Source: CATQGW01 sp965242565 (lineage in GTDB: Bacteria; Chloroflexota; Dehalococcoidia; Bin125). From it: a stretch of DNA of 64,000 nt. The stretch covers positions 2,294,001 through 2,358,000 of the forward strand of contig OZ251457.1 of NCBI GenBank assembly GCA_965242565.1. Reading direction: 5' to 3'. The notes beneath the pieces are model-generated. The model was given only the letters and a program-made list of their open reading frames with translations, was not told the DNA's origin and made no database searches. Numbering within the stretch: the first letter of the stretch is position 1; each line of letters starts with the position of its first letter. A program made the translations under genes and the position numbers. Of the stretch, positions 49,336 to 59,190 are shown in pieces.

Positions 49336-50949
49336 ATGGAGCTGCTGTTCACGGGCGGGCGGGTGCTGACGGTTGATGGGCTGGATCGGGTGGCTTCGGG
49401 GGTGGCGGTGCGCGACAGGCGGATCGTCGCGGTGGGCGACGATGAGGAAGTGCGGCGCGCGGTCTCGCCCGAGGCGGTGGAGGCGGAGCTGCGCGGGCGG
49501 GCGCTGGTGCCGGGCTTCTGCGATCCGCACAATCACTTTTCGATGACGACGTTCGAGCCGCGCTCGGTGGATTGCCGGGTGCCGCCGCTGGCGGGCAAGC
49601 AGGGGGTGCTGGAGGCGATCGCGGCGGCGGCGGCGGGCAGTCCGGCGGGGCAGTGGATTTGGGGGCTGGGCTACAGCGCGGGCGGGCGCGATCTGCACGC
49701 GGCGCTGACGCGCGGAGAGCTGGACGAGGCCGCGCCGCAGAATCCGGTCTGCGTGATGGATATGTCGTACCACGCCAGCTACGCGAACTCGGCGGCGATG
49801 GCGCTGGGCGGGATTACGCGGGAGACGCCGGACCCGCGCGGCGGGCAAATTCTGCGCGACAAGCGCGGAGAGCCGGCGGGGATGCTCTGGGAGCGGGCGA
49901 GCGATCCGGTGCATCGGGCGTCGATGCGGGCACACATCGATCGGTTGGGGCCCGACGCGGTGGCGGATTTGGTGGAGCAAAACGCTCTGCGGCATCTGTC
50001 GCACGGGGTGACCAGCGTGGGCGACGCAGTGGTGATGCCGGAGAGCGCGGAGGTCTACCGGGCGGCGGACGAGCGGGGCAAGCTGCCGATCGTGGTGCAT
50101 CAGATGCGCGGGGGGAACGGCTTCTTCGCCGCGCCGGAGGCGGCCGCCGAGGGGGCGTTTCTGGCCGACGATGTGTCGGACCGGCTGCGCGGGGGGATCG
50201 TGAAGCTGTTCATGGATCCGGTCTATCCGAGCTTTGCGATGACGCGCTGCCACCCGGACGGTTCGGAGGAGGCGGTCGGCGAGCCGTACTACGGGCAGGA
50301 GGAGGTGGATCGGCTGGTGCTGGGCGCGGCGCGGCACGGCTTGCAGGTGGCGATTCACTGCCTGGGCAACCGGGCGATCGAGATGGCGCTGAACGCCTAC
50401 GAGCGGGCGCTGCGGGAGGTTCCGCGCAGCGATCCGCGCTACCGGATCGAGCACCTCTTCTTCGGCGAGCTGGAGCAGATGGAGCGGGCGAAGTCGCTGG
50501 GGGTGATGGTTTCGGCGCAGCCGGCGTTTCTCTACTCGGTCGGGGCCGGGCTGGCGGCGTACGCGGCGGAATACGGCCTCGATGTGCCGCCGCCGGCGCC
50601 CTACCGCTCGCTGCTGGACATCGGCGTGGCGGTGGCGTCGGGTTCGGACTTTCCGTGCGCGCCGGTGGAGCCGCTGCTCGGCATCTACGCGCTGCTCTCG
50701 CGGCGCGGGCGCGACGGGGGAATTGTGGGGGCGGAGCAGGCGATTTCGCCGGCGGAGGCGCTGCGGACGTACACGCTCAACTCGGCAGCGGCGATGTTCC
50801 GCGACGACGAAGTGGGCTCGATCGAGGTCGGTAAGCGGGCGGACCTGGTCGTGTTGAGCCATGATCCGTCGCTGGTCGCGCCACAGTCCGTGCGGGAGAT
50901 CGTGGTGCAGCAGACGTATGTGGACGGCGAGTTGCTGTACGCGGTGTAG
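49336..50949 (+). CDS. Amidohydrolase, YtcJ-like family
   Basis: 537 residues of the amidohydrolase-3 type. MELLFTGGRVLTVDG starts the protein; metal motifs are FCDPHNHFSM near 57, HQMRGGNG near 255, AIHCLGNRAIE near 338, RIEHLFFGE near 370 and ASGSDFPCAPVEP near 435. TADLVVL-like GKRADLVVLSHDP ends it. Family members hydrolyse amide or ester bonds of varied small molecules, so the substrate cannot be given. GGAGGAGGG precedes the ATG. It leads an operon with a CoA-transferase and a PhyH dioxygenase. Confidence 0.9.
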   Translation: MELLFTGGRVLTVDGLDRVASGVAVRDRRIVAVGDDEEVRRAVSPEAVEAELRGRALVPGFCDPHNHFSMTTFEPRSVDCRVPPLAGKQGVLEAIAAAAAGSPAGQWIWGLGYSAGGRDLHAALTRGELDEAAPQNPVCVMDMSYHASYANSAAMALGGITRETPDPRGGQILRDKRGEPAGMLWERASDPVHRASMRAHIDRLGPDAVADLVEQNALRHLSHGVTSVGDAVVMPESAEVYRAADERGKLPIVVHQMRGGNGFFAAPEAAAEGAFLADDVSDRLRGGIVKLFMDPVYPSFAMTRCHPDGSEEAVGEPYYGQEEVDRLVLGAARHGLQVAIHCLGNRAIEMALNAYERALREVPRSDPRYRIEHLFFGELEQMERAKSLGVMVSAQPAFLYSVGAGLAAYAAEYGLDVPPPAPYRSLLDIGVAVASGSDFPCAPVEPLLGIYALLSRRGRDGGIVGAEQAISPAEALRTYTLNSAAAMFRDDEVGSIEVGKRADLVVLSHDPSLVAPQSVREIVVQQTYVDGELLYAV

Positions 50950-50986
50950 CACGCGGCATGGGCGTCCAGCGAGGACGGGAGCAGGC

Positions 50987-52219
50987 ATGACAGACGAGCT
51001 GATTCAGGACGAGCCGGTGCAGGACGAGCCGCTGCTGCGGGGTCTGCGGGTGGTGGAGATGGCGACCTGGATTTTCGCACCGATGAGCGCCTGCGTGCTG
51101 GGCGAGCTGGGCGCGGATGTGATCAAGGTGGAAGCGCACGAGGGCGATCCGATGCGCGGTCTGGTGCCGCGCGTGCAGGGCGAGATCGACTGGGTCTGGG
51201 AGCTGGCGAACCGGAACAAGCGGAGCATTGCGCTGGATGCGCGCAGCGAGGGAGGCAAAGAAGCGCTGCGGCGGCTGCTGGCGGAGGCGGATGTGTTCAT
51301 CGTCAATTTGCGACGCGGGGCGCTGGAGCGGCTGGGGATCGACTACGAATCGCTGCGGGAGGCGCACCCGCGGCTGATCTACGCGCACGCGACGGGCTAC
51401 GGCACGGAGGGGCCGGATATCGACCGGCCGGCGTTTGACGAGCTGGCGTACTGGGCGCGGGGCGGCTTCATGTCGACGCTGGGGCCGGCCGACGGAGATC
51501 CGGTGCGGCTGGTGGGGGCGATGGGCGATCTGCCGAGCGCGCTGCACCTGACGGGGGCGATTTTCGCGGCGCTCTACCAGCGGGAGCGGACGGGGCGCGG
51601 GCAGTTTCTGAGCTGCTCGCTCTACGGAGGCGGGATTTGGGCGAACGGCTTCGCTGTGCAGGGCGCGCTGGCGACGGGGCGGAACTATCCGCGCGGGGAT
51701 CGCTACAGCGCATTCAACCCGCTCTACAACTCGTATCGGGCGGCTGACGGCCGCTGGCTGCAGCTGGCGATGATTCAGGAAGAGCGGTTCTGGGCGCCGT
51801 TTGCGGAGGCGATCGGGCTGCCGGTGCTGACGGAGGACGCGCGCTTCGCGGAGGCCTCGGCGCGGCGGGAGCACATCCGCGAGGCGGTGGAGCTGATCGA
51901 GCAGCGGATCGGCGAAGAACCGCGCGACCATTGGGCGGAGATATTCGACGCGCGCGACTTTCCCTGGGCCCCGGCGGCGGACGCGGTGGAGATTGCGGGC
52001 GATCCGCAGGCGGCGGCGAACGGCTACGTGCGGTCGATGGCGCACCGGGCGGGGGGCGAGTTTGCGGTGCTGGGGACGCCGTTCGAGCTGGCGGATGCGC
52101 CGAGCACGAACTACGGCAGCGCGCCGGAGTTGGGCGAACACACGGAGCTGATTCTGGAGCAGCTGGGCTACGATTGGGCGGCGATTGCGGAGCTGAAGCA
52201 GGCCGGGGCGATTCCCTAG
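50987..52219 (+). CDS. Class III CoA-transferase (CaiB/BaiF family)
   Basis: 410 residues. Family motifs: LLRGLRVVEMATWIFAPMS near 17, LGADVIKVEAHEGDPMR near 42, NRNKRSIALDARSEGG near 75, and the active-site region RPAFDELAYWARGG near 151, where the Asp would form the acyl anhydride. Such enzymes move CoA between carboxylic acids, or racemise acyl-CoAs in the related branch. It lies 37 bp after the amidohydrolase and 26 bp before PhyH, consistent with CoA activation in a degradation route. Confidence 0.9.
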   Translation: MTDELIQDEPVQDEPLLRGLRVVEMATWIFAPMSACVLGELGADVIKVEAHEGDPMRGLVPRVQGEIDWVWELANRNKRSIALDARSEGGKEALRRLLAEADVFIVNLRRGALERLGIDYESLREAHPRLIYAHATGYGTEGPDIDRPAFDELAYWARGGFMSTLGPADGDPVRLVGAMGDLPSALHLTGAIFAALYQRERTGRGQFLSCSLYGGGIWANGFAVQGALATGRNYPRGDRYSAFNPLYNSYRAADGRWLQLAMIQEERFWAPFAEAIGLPVLTEDARFAEASARREHIREAVELIEQRIGEEPRDHWAEIFDARDFPWAPAADAVEIAGDPQAAANGYVRSMAHRAGGEFAVLGTPFELADAPSTNYGSAPELGEHTELILEQLGYDWAAIAELKQAGAIP

Positions 52220-52245
52220 CCGATTCTCCGGTGAGGAGCGGGGCG

Positions 52246-53127
52246 ATGACTGAGCGGAGCGATGCGTTTCCCGAGCTGAAGCGCGATCTGCGCTTCTTCC
52301 CGCTGGGAGTGGAAGAGCCGCGGCATCTGAGCGGAGAGCAGATCCGGCAGTACAACGAGCGGGGCTACGTGTTTCCGATCGATGTCTTTTCGGCGTCGGA
52401 GATCAAGGCGATTCGGGCCTATTTCGACGAGCTGCTGCCGCAGGCGCTGGCGGCGGGCTGGAACAGCTACGAGCTGACGAACTGGCACAAGCACTGCCGG
52501 GGCGTGTGGGACATCGTGACGGACAGCCGGATCATCGACGTGATGGAGGACATGCTGGGGGAGACGGTGATTCTGCGTCACAGCCACTTTTTCGCGAAGC
52601 TGCCGGGCGACGGGATGCGGGTGAGCTGGCATCAAGACGCTTCGTATTGGCCGCTGACGCCGAGCAAGGTGGTGTCGGCCTGGCTGGCGATCGACGATGT
52701 GGACCTGGGCAACGGGGCGATGCAGGTGATTCCCGGCTCGCACCTGAATGCGCAGGTGGCGTTCCGCGACAGCGCGGAGGAGGAGCGCAACGTGCTCAAC
52801 CAGACGGTGGAGCACCCGGAGGCGTTCGGCGATCCGCCGGTGGCGCTGGAGTTGCGGGCGGGGCAGATTTCGCTGCACAGCGACTGGGTGCTGCACGGCT
52901 CGGAACCGAATGAGTCGACGCGGCGTCGCTGCGGGCTGGCGATGCGCTACCTCTCGAAGGATGTGCGGGCCTACAACGGGTGGAACGCGCACTCGATCGT
53001 CTGCCGCGGGAAAGAGCCGACGGGGCACTGGGCGGATCATCCGCGCCCGGCGGGGGAGCTAATTCCGACAAAGGAGGGGCTGGACGAGGTGACGGCGTCG
53101 AGCATGGGGTCGCGCGACGGCGAGTGA
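52246..53127 (+). CDS. PhyH-type Fe(II)/2-oxoglutarate dioxygenase
   Basis: 293 residues of the phytanoyl-CoA dioxygenase family. The iron ligands are HQD in VSWHQDASYWPL near 129 and the distal His in WVLHGSEPNES near 224, followed by an arginine cluster that would bind 2-oxoglutarate. IPGSHL near 166 is also typical. It hydroxylates an unknown substrate, possibly a CoA ester given the transferase upstream. Such genes are abundant in marine and sponge-associated bacteria. Confidence 0.9.
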   Translation: MTERSDAFPELKRDLRFFPLGVEEPRHLSGEQIRQYNERGYVFPIDVFSASEIKAIRAYFDELLPQALAAGWNSYELTNWHKHCRGVWDIVTDSRIIDVMEDMLGETVILRHSHFFAKLPGDGMRVSWHQDASYWPLTPSKVVSAWLAIDDVDLGNGAMQVIPGSHLNAQVAFRDSAEEERNVLNQTVEHPEAFGDPPVALELRAGQISLHSDWVLHGSEPNESTRRRCGLAMRYLSKDVRAYNGWNAHSIVCRGKEPTGHWADHPRPAGELIPTKEGLDEVTASSMGSRDGE

Positions 53128-53168
53128 AGGGCGCGCGCGACTGTTGCGCGGTCGGCGGTGATATACCA

Positions 53169-53191
53169 GTGCAGGTTCGGCGAACCTGCAC
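53169..53191. promoter_or_regulatory. DtxR/IdeR-like iron box upstream of the binding-protein gene
   Basis: GTGCAGGTTCG, a single central G, then CGAACCTGCAC: a perfect 11-bp inverted repeat. Its core AGGTT-n-GGC-n-AACCT equals the invariant part of the DtxR/IdeR consensus TTAGGTTAGGCTAACCTAA. It lies 26 nt before the ATG and just after TATACC (53162-53167), a possible -10, so a bound repressor would cover the start of transcription. No such regulator gene is in the window. Confidence 0.7.
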
Positions 53192-53217
53192 GCGGGCGAC
53201 CGGAAGCGGCAGCGGGA

Positions 53218-54468
53218 ATGCGACTGTTGGCGAGTCGGGGCAGAATTCTGGCGCTGCCGGCGGTCTGGGCGCTGCTGGCGGCGGCGCTGCTGAGCGCCGG
53301 TTGCGGCGGGGATGAGGAACAGGCCGTCGCGCAGGCGGTTGGGGCGCAAGCGCAGCAGCAGGCCACTGAACAAGTTGCTGAGGGTGAGGGGGCTGCGGCT
53401 GCGAGTCAGTCGGTGAGCCAGGCCGAGGACAAGGCGGAGGCGCAGCAGGACTCGGCTGCGGTATCGTCGGTTGAGCAGGCGCGGGAGGAGGGCGCGTCCG
53501 CGGCCGCGGATGCAGCGGCGGAGCAGAGTGAGGAGGAAGGCCGGAGCACCGACGCGACGGAGCAGGCCACAGTTCAAGAAGATCAAGAGGACGCGCAGGC
53601 GCAAGCGGCTGAAGCGCAGCAGGGCAAGGCAGCGGGTGGGGCGGCGGAAGGAGCGGGGGAGGAGTCGGTGGCGGAGGGGACGCGGTTGATCACGCTGTTC
53701 GGGGATCTGACGGAGATTGTGTACGCGCTGGGGGCTGAGGAGTATCTGGTGGCGCGGGATACGAGCTCGGTCTATCCGGCGGCGGCAGAGGATCTGCCGA
53801 ATCTGGGCTTTGCCGGGGCGCTGAATGCGGAGGCGATGCTGGCGCTGGCGCCGACGCTGGTGATTGGGAGGGAGTTGGCCGGCCCGGAGGGGGTGCTGGA
53901 GCAGCTGCGCGAGGCGGGTGTGGAGGTGGTGCTGCTGGACGAGTTGACGGGGCTGGACGCGCCGCAGATCAAGATTCGGGCGATCGGAGAGGCGTTGGGC
54001 ATACCGCAGACGGCTGAGGCGCTGGCGCAAGATGTGGAGCGCCGGCTGGCGGAAGTGATGGCGGAGACGGGGGAGAGCGAGCGTCCGCTGCGGGTGCTGC
54101 TGGTGTACGTTCGGCGCGGCGGCCTACAGCTGACGGGCGACCATGCGCAGACGATCATCGAGGCGGCGGGCGGGATCGACGCGGCGATGGAGGCGGGCAT
54201 CGAGGGCTGGCAGGCGCTGACGCCTGAAGCGCTGGTGGCGATCGATCCGGAGGTGTATCTGGTGCTGGATTTGGGGTTGGACGTGATCGGGGGGATTGAG
54301 GGGTTGCTGGAGATTCCGGGGGTGGCGGAGACGCGGGCGGGGCGAGCTCGGCGGGTGATTTCGATGCCTGATTTGTATCTGCTGGGGTTCGGGCCGCGGC
54401 TGCCGGAGGCGATTGCGGACCTGAGCGCGTATCTGCGCGCCGTCGAGGCTGAGATCGGGAGCGGATAG
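53218..54468 (+). CDS. Metal-chelate (heme/siderophore/B12-type) binding lipoprotein
   Basis: 416 residues. Signal LLAAALLSAGC gives a lipobox at about 24-28. An unusually long Ala/Glu/Gln/Ser-rich linker (about 30-150) follows. The binding domain (RLITLFGDLTEIVYALGAEEYLVARDTSS, LNAEAMLALAPTLVIG, GLQLTGDHAQTIIEAAGG) is of the HmuT/BtuF/FecB class III type. With the permease downstream and the iron box upstream, iron chelate or heme is the likely cargo. No ATPase is next to it. Confidence 0.88.
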   Translation: MRLLASRGRILALPAVWALLAAALLSAGCGGDEEQAVAQAVGAQAQQQATEQVAEGEGAAAASQSVSQAEDKAEAQQDSAAVSSVEQAREEGASAAADAAAEQSEEEGRSTDATEQATVQEDQEDAQAQAAEAQQGKAAGGAAEGAGEESVAEGTRLITLFGDLTEIVYALGAEEYLVARDTSSVYPAAAEDLPNLGFAGALNAEAMLALAPTLVIGRELAGPEGVLEQLREAGVEVVLLDELTGLDAPQIKIRAIGEALGIPQTAEALAQDVERRLAEVMAETGESERPLRVLLVYVRRGGLQLTGDHAQTIIEAAGGIDAAMEAGIEGWQALTPEALVAIDPEVYLVLDLGLDVIGGIEGLLEIPGVAETRAGRARRVISMPDLYLLGFGPRLPEAIADLSAYLRAVEAEIGSG

Positions 54469-55574
54469 TGGCGGCGAACGGCCCGCTCGCGCGGATTCGA
54501 GCGCGGCGGTTGGAGCTCGCGGTTCCGGCCGAGGCGCAGCTGTCGTCGTTGCCGGCGCCGCTGATTTGGGGCGCGTTGTGGGGCGGGCTGCTCTGTTTGG
54601 TGCTGGTCAATCTGGCGGTCGGCGCGTTCGATGTGGAGTTGCTGCGGGTCATCGGGCTGCTGTTCGACAAGGTGGGGATCGGTCTGGGGATTGAGTACAC
54701 GGCGCGGGAGGAGGCGGTGGTCTGGGTGATTCGGACGCCGCGGATGGTGATGGCGGCGCTGGTCGGGGCCGGCTTGGGGATCTCGGGGGCGGCGCTACAG
54801 GGGTTGTTCCGCAATCCGCTGGCGGATCCGAGCCTGATTGGGGTGTCGAGCGGGGCGGCGTTCGCGGTGGCGCTGACGGTGGTGCTGGGGATTTCGGGCT
54901 GGGGGATGTTCGCGCAGCCGGTGGCGGCGTTCGCCGGCGGGCTGACGCTGACGCTGTTGATCTATGCGTTCGCGCGCCAGGGCGGGCGGGCGCAGATGGC
55001 GACGATGCTGCTGGCGGGGATTGCGATCAACGCGCTGCTGGGGGCGGCGATCAGCTTCCTGCTCTCGTTTTCGGACAACGACGAGCTGCGCGACATCGTG
55101 TTTTGGCTGCTGGGCAGTCTGGCGGGTTCGGTCTGGGACTACGTGTATTCGGCGGGGCCGCTGATTTTGGCGGCGGTGGCGCTGCTGGTTCGGCAGGCCG
55201 GGGCGCTGAATCTGTTGACGCTGGGCGAGGCGGAAGCGCGCCATCTGGGGCTGCGAGTGCAGCGAACGCAGCTGCTGATTGTGGCGGCGGCGGCGCTGGC
55301 GACGGGAGCGGGGGTGGCGGTGGCGGGGGTGGTGGGCTTCATCGGGTTGATCGCGCCGCACATGGTGCGTCTGGCGGTGGGACCGGATCATCGTCGGTTG
55401 ATGCCGGCGAGCGCGCTGGCCGGCGCGATTCTGGTGCTGGGCGCCGATTTGGGAGCGCGGACGATTGCAGCGCCGGCGGAGCTGCAACTGGGGGTGTTGA
55501 CCGCAATCATCGGGACGCCGGTGTTTCTGTTTCTGATTGCGCGGGCGCGACGGAGTCTGGCGCTGAGCGGTTGA
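54468..55574 (+). CDS. FecCD-type ABC transporter permease
   Basis: 368 residues with about nine or ten spans. Family motifs: RTPRMVMAALVGAGLGISGAALQGLFRNPLADPSLIGVSSGAA near 88-130 (the RNPLADP loop is diagnostic), HLGLRVQR near 260, VVGFIGLIAPHMVRL near 288. The GTG start shares a base with the TAG of the binding-protein gene. It would act as a homodimer and needs an ATPase encoded elsewhere, possibly the one at 63260. Confidence 0.92.
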   Translation: MAANGPLARIRARRLELAVPAEAQLSSLPAPLIWGALWGGLLCLVLVNLAVGAFDVELLRVIGLLFDKVGIGLGIEYTAREEAVVWVIRTPRMVMAALVGAGLGISGAALQGLFRNPLADPSLIGVSSGAAFAVALTVVLGISGWGMFAQPVAAFAGGLTLTLLIYAFARQGGRAQMATMLLAGIAINALLGAAISFLLSFSDNDELRDIVFWLLGSLAGSVWDYVYSAGPLILAAVALLVRQAGALNLLTLGEAEARHLGLRVQRTQLLIVAAAALATGAGVAVAGVVGFIGLIAPHMVRLAVGPDHRRLMPASALAGAILVLGADLGARTIAAPAELQLGVLTAIIGTPVFLFLIARARRSLALSG

Positions 55575-55589
55575 GTGGGCGAGGACGGG

Positions 55590-56792
55590 TCAGCGGCGGT
55601 TGGCGGTGAAGCCGGGACCGCGGCCTTTTTGCCAGACTTTCTCGCGGGCGAGGTCCTCGTTGAGGTCGACGCCCCAGCCGGGGGCGGTGGGCAGTTGGAC
55701 ATGGCCGTCGACGATGTTGAGTGGACCGTTGGCGAGGTCGTCTTTCCAGGGGACGTCGTCGATGTCGATCTCCATGATGCGGACATTGGGGACGGTCGCG
55801 CAGAGGTGCAGGGCGTGCATCGAGGCGAGGTGCGAGTAGTAGTTGTGGGGCGCGCAGTTGAGCTCGTAGCTCTCGGCGAGCAGGGCGACATCGCGGGAGC
55901 GGGCGAAGCCCTGCCAGGGGACGTCGATCATCACGTTGTCCATGGCGCGGGCCTCGAAGTAGGGGCGGTAGTCGCGGATGGTGTAGAGATTTTCGCCGGA
56001 GGTGATGGGGACACTGGTCTGGCGGCGGACATCGGCGAGCGCCTGGGGCTCGTACATGTCGATTTCGACCCACATCATCTCGAGCGGTTCGAGCGACTGG
56101 CAGATTTGTCGGGCGACGAGCGGCGTGCAGTTGAAGTTGAGGTCGAGCGCGATCTGCACATCTGGCCCGGCACCGGCCTTGAGCGCGCCGATGTATTCGG
56201 GAATGTGGCGCAGCAGCGCGGGGACGGCGTTGCGGTCGAGGTTGTCGACGCCGCCCCAGCCGGGTCCGTAGACGCCGGTGGGGTCGCCGGGGAAGACGAT
56301 GTTGGTCTTGAGGGCGTGGAAGCCTTTCTCGCGGACTTCGACGCCGAGGGCGGTGACGTCGTCCATGCTGCGCAGCGGCGGCGCGCCGATCAGTTCGTAG
56401 CTGCGGGCGCGCGAGGAGCCGCAGTGGGACCAGTAGATCATCTGGCGCTCGCGGGTGGGGCCGCCGAAGAGAGAGTAGACGGGCACGCCCAGCGCTTTGC
56501 CCTTGATGTCCCAGAGGGCGAGCTCGACGCCGGCGATGGCCTTGGCCGCGATGCCGCCGGGCGACTGGCGGGCGAGGCGGTACATGTCCCAGTAGCGGGC
56601 CTCGACGGCGAGCGGGTCGCGGCCGAGCAGGATCGGCTCCATGTCCTCGATGGTTCCGACGATGCCGTAGGGGTTGCGTCCGTCGGACATTTCGCCGTAG
56701 CCGGTGATGCCCTCGTCGGTGCGGACGGCGACGAATTGCCAGGGCCGCCAGCCGGCGTCGACGACGAAGGTTTCGATTTCGCGGATTTTCAT
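55590..56792 (-). CDS. Enolase-superfamily dehydratase (mandelate racemase type) 2
   Basis: 400 residues. FVAVRTDEGITGYGEM near 20 and LALWDIKGKALGVPVY near 90 match the first copy at 41959, but the barrel differs: substrate loop HALKTNIVFP, metal ligands in IALDLNFNC, WVEIDMYEP and SGENLYT, then CAPHNYYSHL near 340. This set resembles galactonate- or gluconate-type dehydratases. AAGGAGG lies just upstream of the ATG at 56792. It converges on the FecCD gene and diverges from the sulfatase, so it is a single-gene unit. Confidence 0.87.
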   Translation of the reverse strand: MKIREIETFVVDAGWRPWQFVAVRTDEGITGYGEMSDGRNPYGIVGTIEDMEPILLGRDPLAVEARYWDMYRLARQSPGGIAAKAIAGVELALWDIKGKALGVPVYSLFGGPTRERQMIYWSHCGSSRARSYELIGAPPLRSMDDVTALGVEVREKGFHALKTNIVFPGDPTGVYGPGWGGVDNLDRNAVPALLRHIPEYIGALKAGAGPDVQIALDLNFNCTPLVARQICQSLEPLEMMWVEIDMYEPQALADVRRQTSVPITSGENLYTIRDYRPYFEARAMDNVMIDVPWQGFARSRDVALLAESYELNCAPHNYYSHLASMHALHLCATVPNVRIMEIDIDDVPWKDDLANGPLNIVDGHVQLPTAPGWGVDLNEDLAREKVWQKGRGPGFTANRR

Positions 56793-56901
56793 GGGATGTC
56801 CTCCTTCAGGGCGCGTTCTTCTAGGCGCGGGACAGAGACAGGCTAGGCGAGATTGCGTACATTGCCCTCTGAGGGACACAACGCAGGAAGCGGGGACAGC
56901 G

Positions 56902-59190
56902 ATGTCGACGAACGGATCGGACGGCGAGCGGTTTGAGGGCAGGATCGGGCGGACATTCCGGGAGTCGGAGCCGTGGTGGCCGCCGCTGCGGACGGCGGCG
57001 CAGGATCGCCCGAATGTAGTGGTGATTCTGTTCGACGATCTGGGCTTCGCGCATCTGGGCTGCTACGGCTCGACGATTGCGACGCCGAACATTGATCGGC
57101 TGGCGGCGGGCGGTCTGCGGTTCACGAATTTCCACGTGACGCCGCTCTGCTCGCCGACGCGGGCGGCGCTGCTGACGGGTCGCAATCACCACACGGTGGG
57201 GATGCGGGCGATTGCGCATTTCGATTCGGGCTACCCGCACATGCGCTCGGGGATTTCGCAGCATGCGGCGACGATGGCGGAGGTGCTGCGGGACGAGAAC
57301 TACGCGACGTATGCGGTGGGGAAGTGGCATCTGACGCCGCTGGAGGCGAGCTCGCAGGCGGGCCCATTCGAGCAGTGGCCGCTGCAGCGCGGCTTCGACC
57401 GCTTCTACGGCTTCCTGGGCGGGGAGACGGATCAGTTCTACCCGGAGCTGGTCTACGACAATCACCATGTCGATCCGCCGAAGCGGCCGGAGGAGGGTTA
57501 TCACCTGACGGAGGATCTGGCGGACCGCGCGGTGGGCTTTCTGCGCGATCAGCAGTCGGTCTATCCGGGGCAGCCGTTCTTCCTCTATTTCACGCCGGGC
57601 GCTACACACTCGCCGCACCAGGCGCCGGCGGAGTACATCGAGAAGTACCGCGGGAAGTTCGACATGGGCTGGGACGAGGTTCGGGAGCAGTGGTTCGCGC
57701 GGCAGCTGGAGTTGGGCGTGATCCCGGAGGGCACGGAGCTCGCGCCGCGCAATCCGGGGGTGAAAGCGTGGGCGGAAATGACGGCGGAGGCGCAGACGTT
57801 CGCGTGCGCGCTGCAGGAGGCGTTCGCCGGCTTTCTGGAGCATGCCGACGCGCAGGTGGGGCGGCTGCTGGCCTATCTGGAGGAGTCGGGACGGCTGGAG
57901 GACACGATCGTGATTCTGACCGCGGACAACGGAGCGTCGCAGGAGGGCGGACCGCTGGGGATGTCGGACTCGGCGCGGCTGTTCCAGCCGCAGCCGGACG
58001 ATCTGGAGGAGGTGCAATCGCGGCTGCACGAGATCGGCGGGCCGCGGTCGTCGTCGAACTACCCGTGGGGCTGGGCGCAGGCGGGGAACACGCCGCTGAA
58101 GTGGTACAAGCAGAACACGCACGGGGGCGGGGTGCGAGTGCCGCTGATCGTCCACTGGCCGCAGGGCGTGGCGGAGCGCGGCGGGGTGCGGCATCAGTTC
58201 CACCACGTGTCGGATGTGCTGCCGACGGTGCTGGAGACGCTGGGCGCGGAAGCGCCGGCGAGCTACCGCGGGCGGGACCAGCTGCCGGTCAGCGGGACGA
58301 GCTTCGCCTACGCGCTGAACGACGCGGGGGCGGCGACGGAGAAGGAGGCGCAGTATTTCGAGATGTTCGGCCACCGCGGCATCTGGGTGGACGGCTGGAA
58401 GGCAGTGGCGTGGCACCGGGCAGGGCGGGAGTGGAGCGACGACGAGTGGGAGCTGTATCACCTGGATGATGACTTTTCGGAGAGCCGCAATCTGGCCGAG
58501 GAGGAGCCGGAGCGGCTGCGGGCGCTGATCGACCGCTGGTGGATTGAGGCGGGGCGTCACGGGGTGCTGCCGCTGGATGATCGGCGCGTGGAGCTGTCGC
58601 GGCCGATTCGACGCGCGGGCGGACCGCACGAGACTCTGCGCTACCGCTACACACCGCCGATCGGCTATCTGCCGCACGAGGTCGCGCCGGCAACGGACAT
58701 GGGCGACTGGACGCTGGAGGCGGCGATTACACGGGTACCGGGCGATGAGGGCGTGATCGCGGCGCGGGGGCGGATTCACGGGGGATTCTCGCTCTACATC
58801 CAGGGCGATGCGCTGTGCTTCGACTACCACGCCTACGGCGAGGGCGCGCGGATTCGCTCGGAGGCGCAGATCCCGGCGGGCGAGTGCATGGTGGGGGTTG
58901 CGATGAGCAGCGAGGGGGCTTCGGCGACGGGGCAGGTGACGCTCTCGATCGACGGTGAGGTGGTCGCGGAAGGCGAGGTTCCGCTGGTCGTGGACCGGGT
59001 GCTGATCGGTCACGGGGGGATGGAGTTCGGGCGCGACGGCTATTCGCCGGTGAGCGATGCGTATGAGCCGCCGTTCGAGTTCGAGGGGGCGATCCACAGC
59101 GTGGAGCTGGCGGTGGATCCGTGGACGGAGCCGAGCGCGGCGCAGGAGGCGGCGCGGCGTCGCTATCGGGAGCTGATCGCGCGGCAGTGA
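56902..59190 (+). CDS. Arylsulfatase with C-terminal LamG-like domain
   Basis: 762 residues, type I sulfatase. NVVVILFDDLGFAHLGCYGS near 39 gives the first metal ligands. LCSPTRAALLTGRNHH near 83 contains the CxPxR formylglycine site. YAVGKWHL near 140, TADNGAS near 335 and the distal SNYPWGW...NTHGGGVRVPLIVHWP complete the active site. Residues from about 610 form a jelly-roll/LamG-like domain (WTLEAAITRVPGDEGVIAARG). No signal peptide is seen, so it acts in the cytoplasm or leaves by an unknown route. It needs the formylglycine enzyme encoded 0.9 kb downstream. Confidence 0.93.
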   Translation: MSTNGSDGERFEGRIGRTFRESEPWWPPLRTAAQDRPNVVVILFDDLGFAHLGCYGSTIATPNIDRLAAGGLRFTNFHVTPLCSPTRAALLTGRNHHTVGMRAIAHFDSGYPHMRSGISQHAATMAEVLRDENYATYAVGKWHLTPLEASSQAGPFEQWPLQRGFDRFYGFLGGETDQFYPELVYDNHHVDPPKRPEEGYHLTEDLADRAVGFLRDQQSVYPGQPFFLYFTPGATHSPHQAPAEYIEKYRGKFDMGWDEVREQWFARQLELGVIPEGTELAPRNPGVKAWAEMTAEAQTFACALQEAFAGFLEHADAQVGRLLAYLEESGRLEDTIVILTADNGASQEGGPLGMSDSARLFQPQPDDLEEVQSRLHEIGGPRSSSNYPWGWAQAGNTPLKWYKQNTHGGGVRVPLIVHWPQGVAERGGVRHQFHHVSDVLPTVLETLGAEAPASYRGRDQLPVSGTSFAYALNDAGAATEKEAQYFEMFGHRGIWVDGWKAVAWHRAGREWSDDEWELYHLDDDFSESRNLAEEEPERLRALIDRWWIEAGRHGVLPLDDRRVELSRPIRRAGGPHETLRYRYTPPIGYLPHEVAPATDMGDWTLEAAITRVPGDEGVIAARGRIHGGFSLYIQGDALCFDYHAYGEGARIRSEAQIPAGECMVGVAMSSEGASATGQVTLSIDGEVVAEGEVPLVVDRVLIGHGGMEFGRDGYSPVSDAYEPPFEFEGAIHSVELAVDPWTEPSAAQEAARRRYRELIARQ

